DNA of 16,980 nucleotides from JBEIHX01 sp040381075 (lineage in GTDB: Bacteria > Pseudomonadota > Alphaproteobacteria > Caulobacterales > Aquidulcibacteraceae): NCBI GenBank assembly GCA_040381075.1, contig JBEIHX010000052.1, positions 1-16,980 on the forward strand, in the 5' to 3' direction. Shown here in pieces: positions 15,465-16,980 of this stretch. Both the position numbers and the translations under genes were made by a program. Below the pieces are notes generated by a model, which was given only the letters and a program-made list of their open reading frames with translations, had not been told where the DNA came from and made no database searches. Within the stretch, counting starts at the first letter, position 1. Each line of letters opens with the position of its first letter.

Positions 15465-16058
15465 ATGCCCAGCCACCCCTCAGCCGTTCGGCTCCGCGTC
15501 GCCCTGCGCGGCGCAAGGCCCGCGATTTCCCGAACCCTCATCGCGCCGCTGACCATCCGGCTCGACCAGCTGCACCAGGTCCTTCAGGCGGCGTTCGGCT
15601 GGACGGACAGCCATCTCTACGAATTCCGCGCCGGCCGTTTCGCGTGGAGTATGCCCCAGGACACTTTCGGCGAGACCGGCAGCGATGTCCGACGAACATC
15701 GCTCAGGGACGCCCTGAAGCGCGCCGGGACCCGACCCCTGCACTATGTGTATGATTTTGGCGACTGCTGGACCCACGACCTCGGTGTCGAGGAGCGCATC
15801 GGCGCGCCCGCAGCGGATACGACGCTGCGCCTCGTTGCGGCGCGCGGGCGCTGCCCGCCGGAAGACATCGGCGGGACCCGCGCCTATGCGAGGCTCACCG
15901 CCGCCCTGAAGGATCCGGCCGACCCCGACCACGACCATGCCTGCGACATGCTGGGCGAAGAATATGACAGCACGCGCATCGACCAGGAAGCGCTGGCGGA
16001 TCGGGTCGCGCGCCTTGCCGCCGTCTGGGGCATGGCGTCGGGCGCAACGCCCCCCTGA
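15465..16058 (+). CDS. Plasmid pRiA4b ORF-3-like family protein
   Basis: The 197-residue protein matches the pRiA4b ORF-3 family (PF07929 type) along most of its length: LRVALRGARPAISRTLIAP at the start, LDQLHQVLQAAFGWTDSHLYEF, YVYDFGDCWTHDL at residues 94-106, and CPPEDIGGTRAYARL, then DEYD-like GEEYD near the end. The family takes its name from an Agrobacterium rhizogenes plasmid gene and is common in proteobacteria. Its function is not established. The start ATG 15465 has AGGA at a good distance and begins the family match. The open frame upstream to 15339 is proline/glycine-rich and unlike the family. It is preceded by the 146-residue hypothetical gene on the same strand, and the two could be co-transcribed. 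Confidence 0.88.
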   Translation: MPSHPSAVRLRVALRGARPAISRTLIAPLTIRLDQLHQVLQAAFGWTDSHLYEFRAGRFAWSMPQDTFGETGSDVRRTSLRDALKRAGTRPLHYVYDFGDCWTHDLGVEERIGAPAADTTLRLVAARGRCPPEDIGGTRAYARLTAALKDPADPDHDHACDMLGEEYDSTRIDQEALADRVARLAAVWGMASGATPP

Positions 16059-16643
16059 AGACAGTTCGCCCGGATCGATGACCTCGCTCAGCGCGTCCCG
16101 CCGCAGGCGGCAGGGGGCGCCCGGGCCGCAGACGCCTGCGCACGCCACGCACGGACCGCATGGACGGGACGGCTGCGCCGCCCGTGGCGCCCAAAAGGGT
16201 CCACAGCCGGTGCAGCAGTGCGTCGACGAAGGCGCACAGGTCCATGAGGCTGTCGCATGTCGGCCACGCCCCGATCCCCAGATCCAACAGGGCGTCGGGC
16301 GAGGACGCCGGCACCCGCGGCGGGGCGCTGCCCCGAGGATACAGGAGCCGCGCGAAAAAGCCGCGCGGACAGTCCTGGCGCGCGCCCGGGGTCGCGCCCG
16401 GCGTCGTGGATGCGGACTTCGGCGAACGCCGTGGCCTCGCCCGCTTCGCCCCGCACGCCAGGGCCGCCTGCCCACATGCGCGCCCTTCCTGCCCCGCACG
16501 CGGCCCCGGCCGCACCCGGCACGCGCGGACCACAGGAGCGCGCGATGGATCTGTGGACGCCCAACGCCGCGGCTGGACGCCGCTGCGCGGCCGTGCAAGG
16601 AGCCCACTCCGACCGGAAACAACGCTTGCTGCCGGGGGGAGGC
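16059..16643. other. Long GC-rich gene-free interval
   Basis: These 585 bases carry no gene I can support. Open frames exist on both strands but are arginine/proline/alanine-rich, as expected from stop-poor GC-rich DNA. The only stretch with a protein-like look is on the - strand at about 16195-16360 (reading RGFFARLLYPRG and later LMDLCAFVDALLHRLWTLLG). It could be a decayed gene, but it has no clear start, end or family. GC-rich inverted sequence is abundant, with no T-tracted terminator. Confidence 0.4.
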
Positions 16644-16980
16644 ATGGAGACAACCGACCTGCGCAGGCTTATGGCCACCATCCCGCAGCAGACCCTGCTG
16701 CGGGGTCGCGATTTGTTCCTGAGCGGCGCCGTCCTTGGGTGGCGGGTGTCGCCCGATGGAACCCGGATCGACGGCCGCGTCGCGGGCAGTGCTGCCCAGC
16801 CCTATGATCAGGCCATCCTGCTCAAGGCGCCCGCCCGCGGGACTGAGGCCACAGGCTTCTGCTCCTGCCCGGTCCAGAAGAACTGCAAGCACGTTGTCGC
16901 CGTGCTCCTGGCTGCGCGCGCCGGGCTCCCTGCCGGCGCTGGCGCTCCCGCGACGCAGCCGCCGCCCGCGCCGACCGGGA
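16644..16980 (+). CDS. SWIM zinc-finger protein, 5' part only (runs off the window)
   Basis: The frame from ATG 16644 is open to the end of the window, 112 complete codons. Residues 73-83 read CSCPVQKNCKH, a SWIM zinc finger of the CxC-x5-CxH form (C73, C75, C81, H83). It is followed by the hydrophobic VVAVLLAA helix typical of that domain and then by a proline/alanine-rich linker. SWIM fingers bind DNA or protein. In bacteria the commonest large proteins that begin this way are SNF2-type helicases with an N-terminal SWIM domain of similar layout. The helicase part would lie beyond the edge, so that identity is inference. A purine run GGGGGGAGG at 16634-16642 sits directly before the start and serves as the ribosome-binding site. 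Confidence 0.8.
   Translation, partial: METTDLRRLMATIPQQTLLRGRDLFLSGAVLGWRVSPDGTRIDGRVAGSAAQPYDQAILLKAPARGTEATGFCSCPVQKNCKHVVAVLLAARAGLPAGAGAPATQPPPAPTG

Noticed and set aside
15480..16892. 470-codon open frame on the - strand
   Set aside because: It is antisense to the pRiA4b ORF-3-like gene and the SWIM-finger gene, both of which have family motifs. The - strand product has none.

Overview
The window is GC-rich, gene-dense DNA, most likely from an alphaproteobacterium. The signs are a Poly_export lipoprotein paired with a Wzc-type tyrosine kinase, a pRiA4b ORF-3-like protein, IS1380/ISAs1/IS110-type transposase remains, and strong third-position GC bias. I would guess Caulobacterales, Hyphomonadales or Maricaulales, but the sequence alone does not fix the order. 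Every intact gene is on the + strand. Only the IS1380 transposase is on the - strand.

Layout. (1) About 1-2920 is an insertion-sequence graveyard: the last ~32 codons of a probable IS110-family transposase, an IS1380-family element with a large in-frame internal deletion, and an ISAs1-family transposase that is 5'-truncated exactly where the IS1380 end lies and frameshifted at a run of six A. (2) 3135-8773 is a compact exopolysaccharide export/assembly block: a Wza-like lipoprotein, a Wzz/Wzc co-polymerase tyrosine kinase, a TPR-containing envelope protein of unknown function, and a Wzy/WaaL-like ligase or polymerase. The last three genes are joined by 4-base and 1-base overlaps. (3) 8774-9170 holds a hairpin, a possible promoter, a 62-residue single-span membrane protein and a clear intrinsic terminator. 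(4) 9171-9619 is non-coding and carries a nine-copy 13-bp tandem repeat. (5) 9620-11572 encodes a YdcF/DUF218 membrane protein and a UDP-glucuronate decarboxylase (UDP-xylose synthase). The latter has a single-base frameshift 20 codons before its natural stop. (6) 12016-16980 encodes a phytase-like esterase lipoprotein, a Tat-type NylB/beta-lactamase-fold serine hydrolase with an apparent ATT start, a small conserved-looking hypothetical protein, a pRiA4b ORF-3-like protein, and the start of a SWIM zinc-finger protein cut by the window edge.

How the genes may work together. The Wza-like protein, the kinase and the ligase/polymerase form the export and chain-length core of a Wzy-type polysaccharide system. 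UDP-glucuronate decarboxylase would supply UDP-xylose as a sugar donor. No glycosyltransferase, Wzx flippase or initiating phosphoglycosyltransferase is present, so the chain must be built by genes elsewhere. The TPR protein and the small membrane protein are the least explained members of the locus. The genes after 12016 do not form an obvious pathway with the polysaccharide genes.
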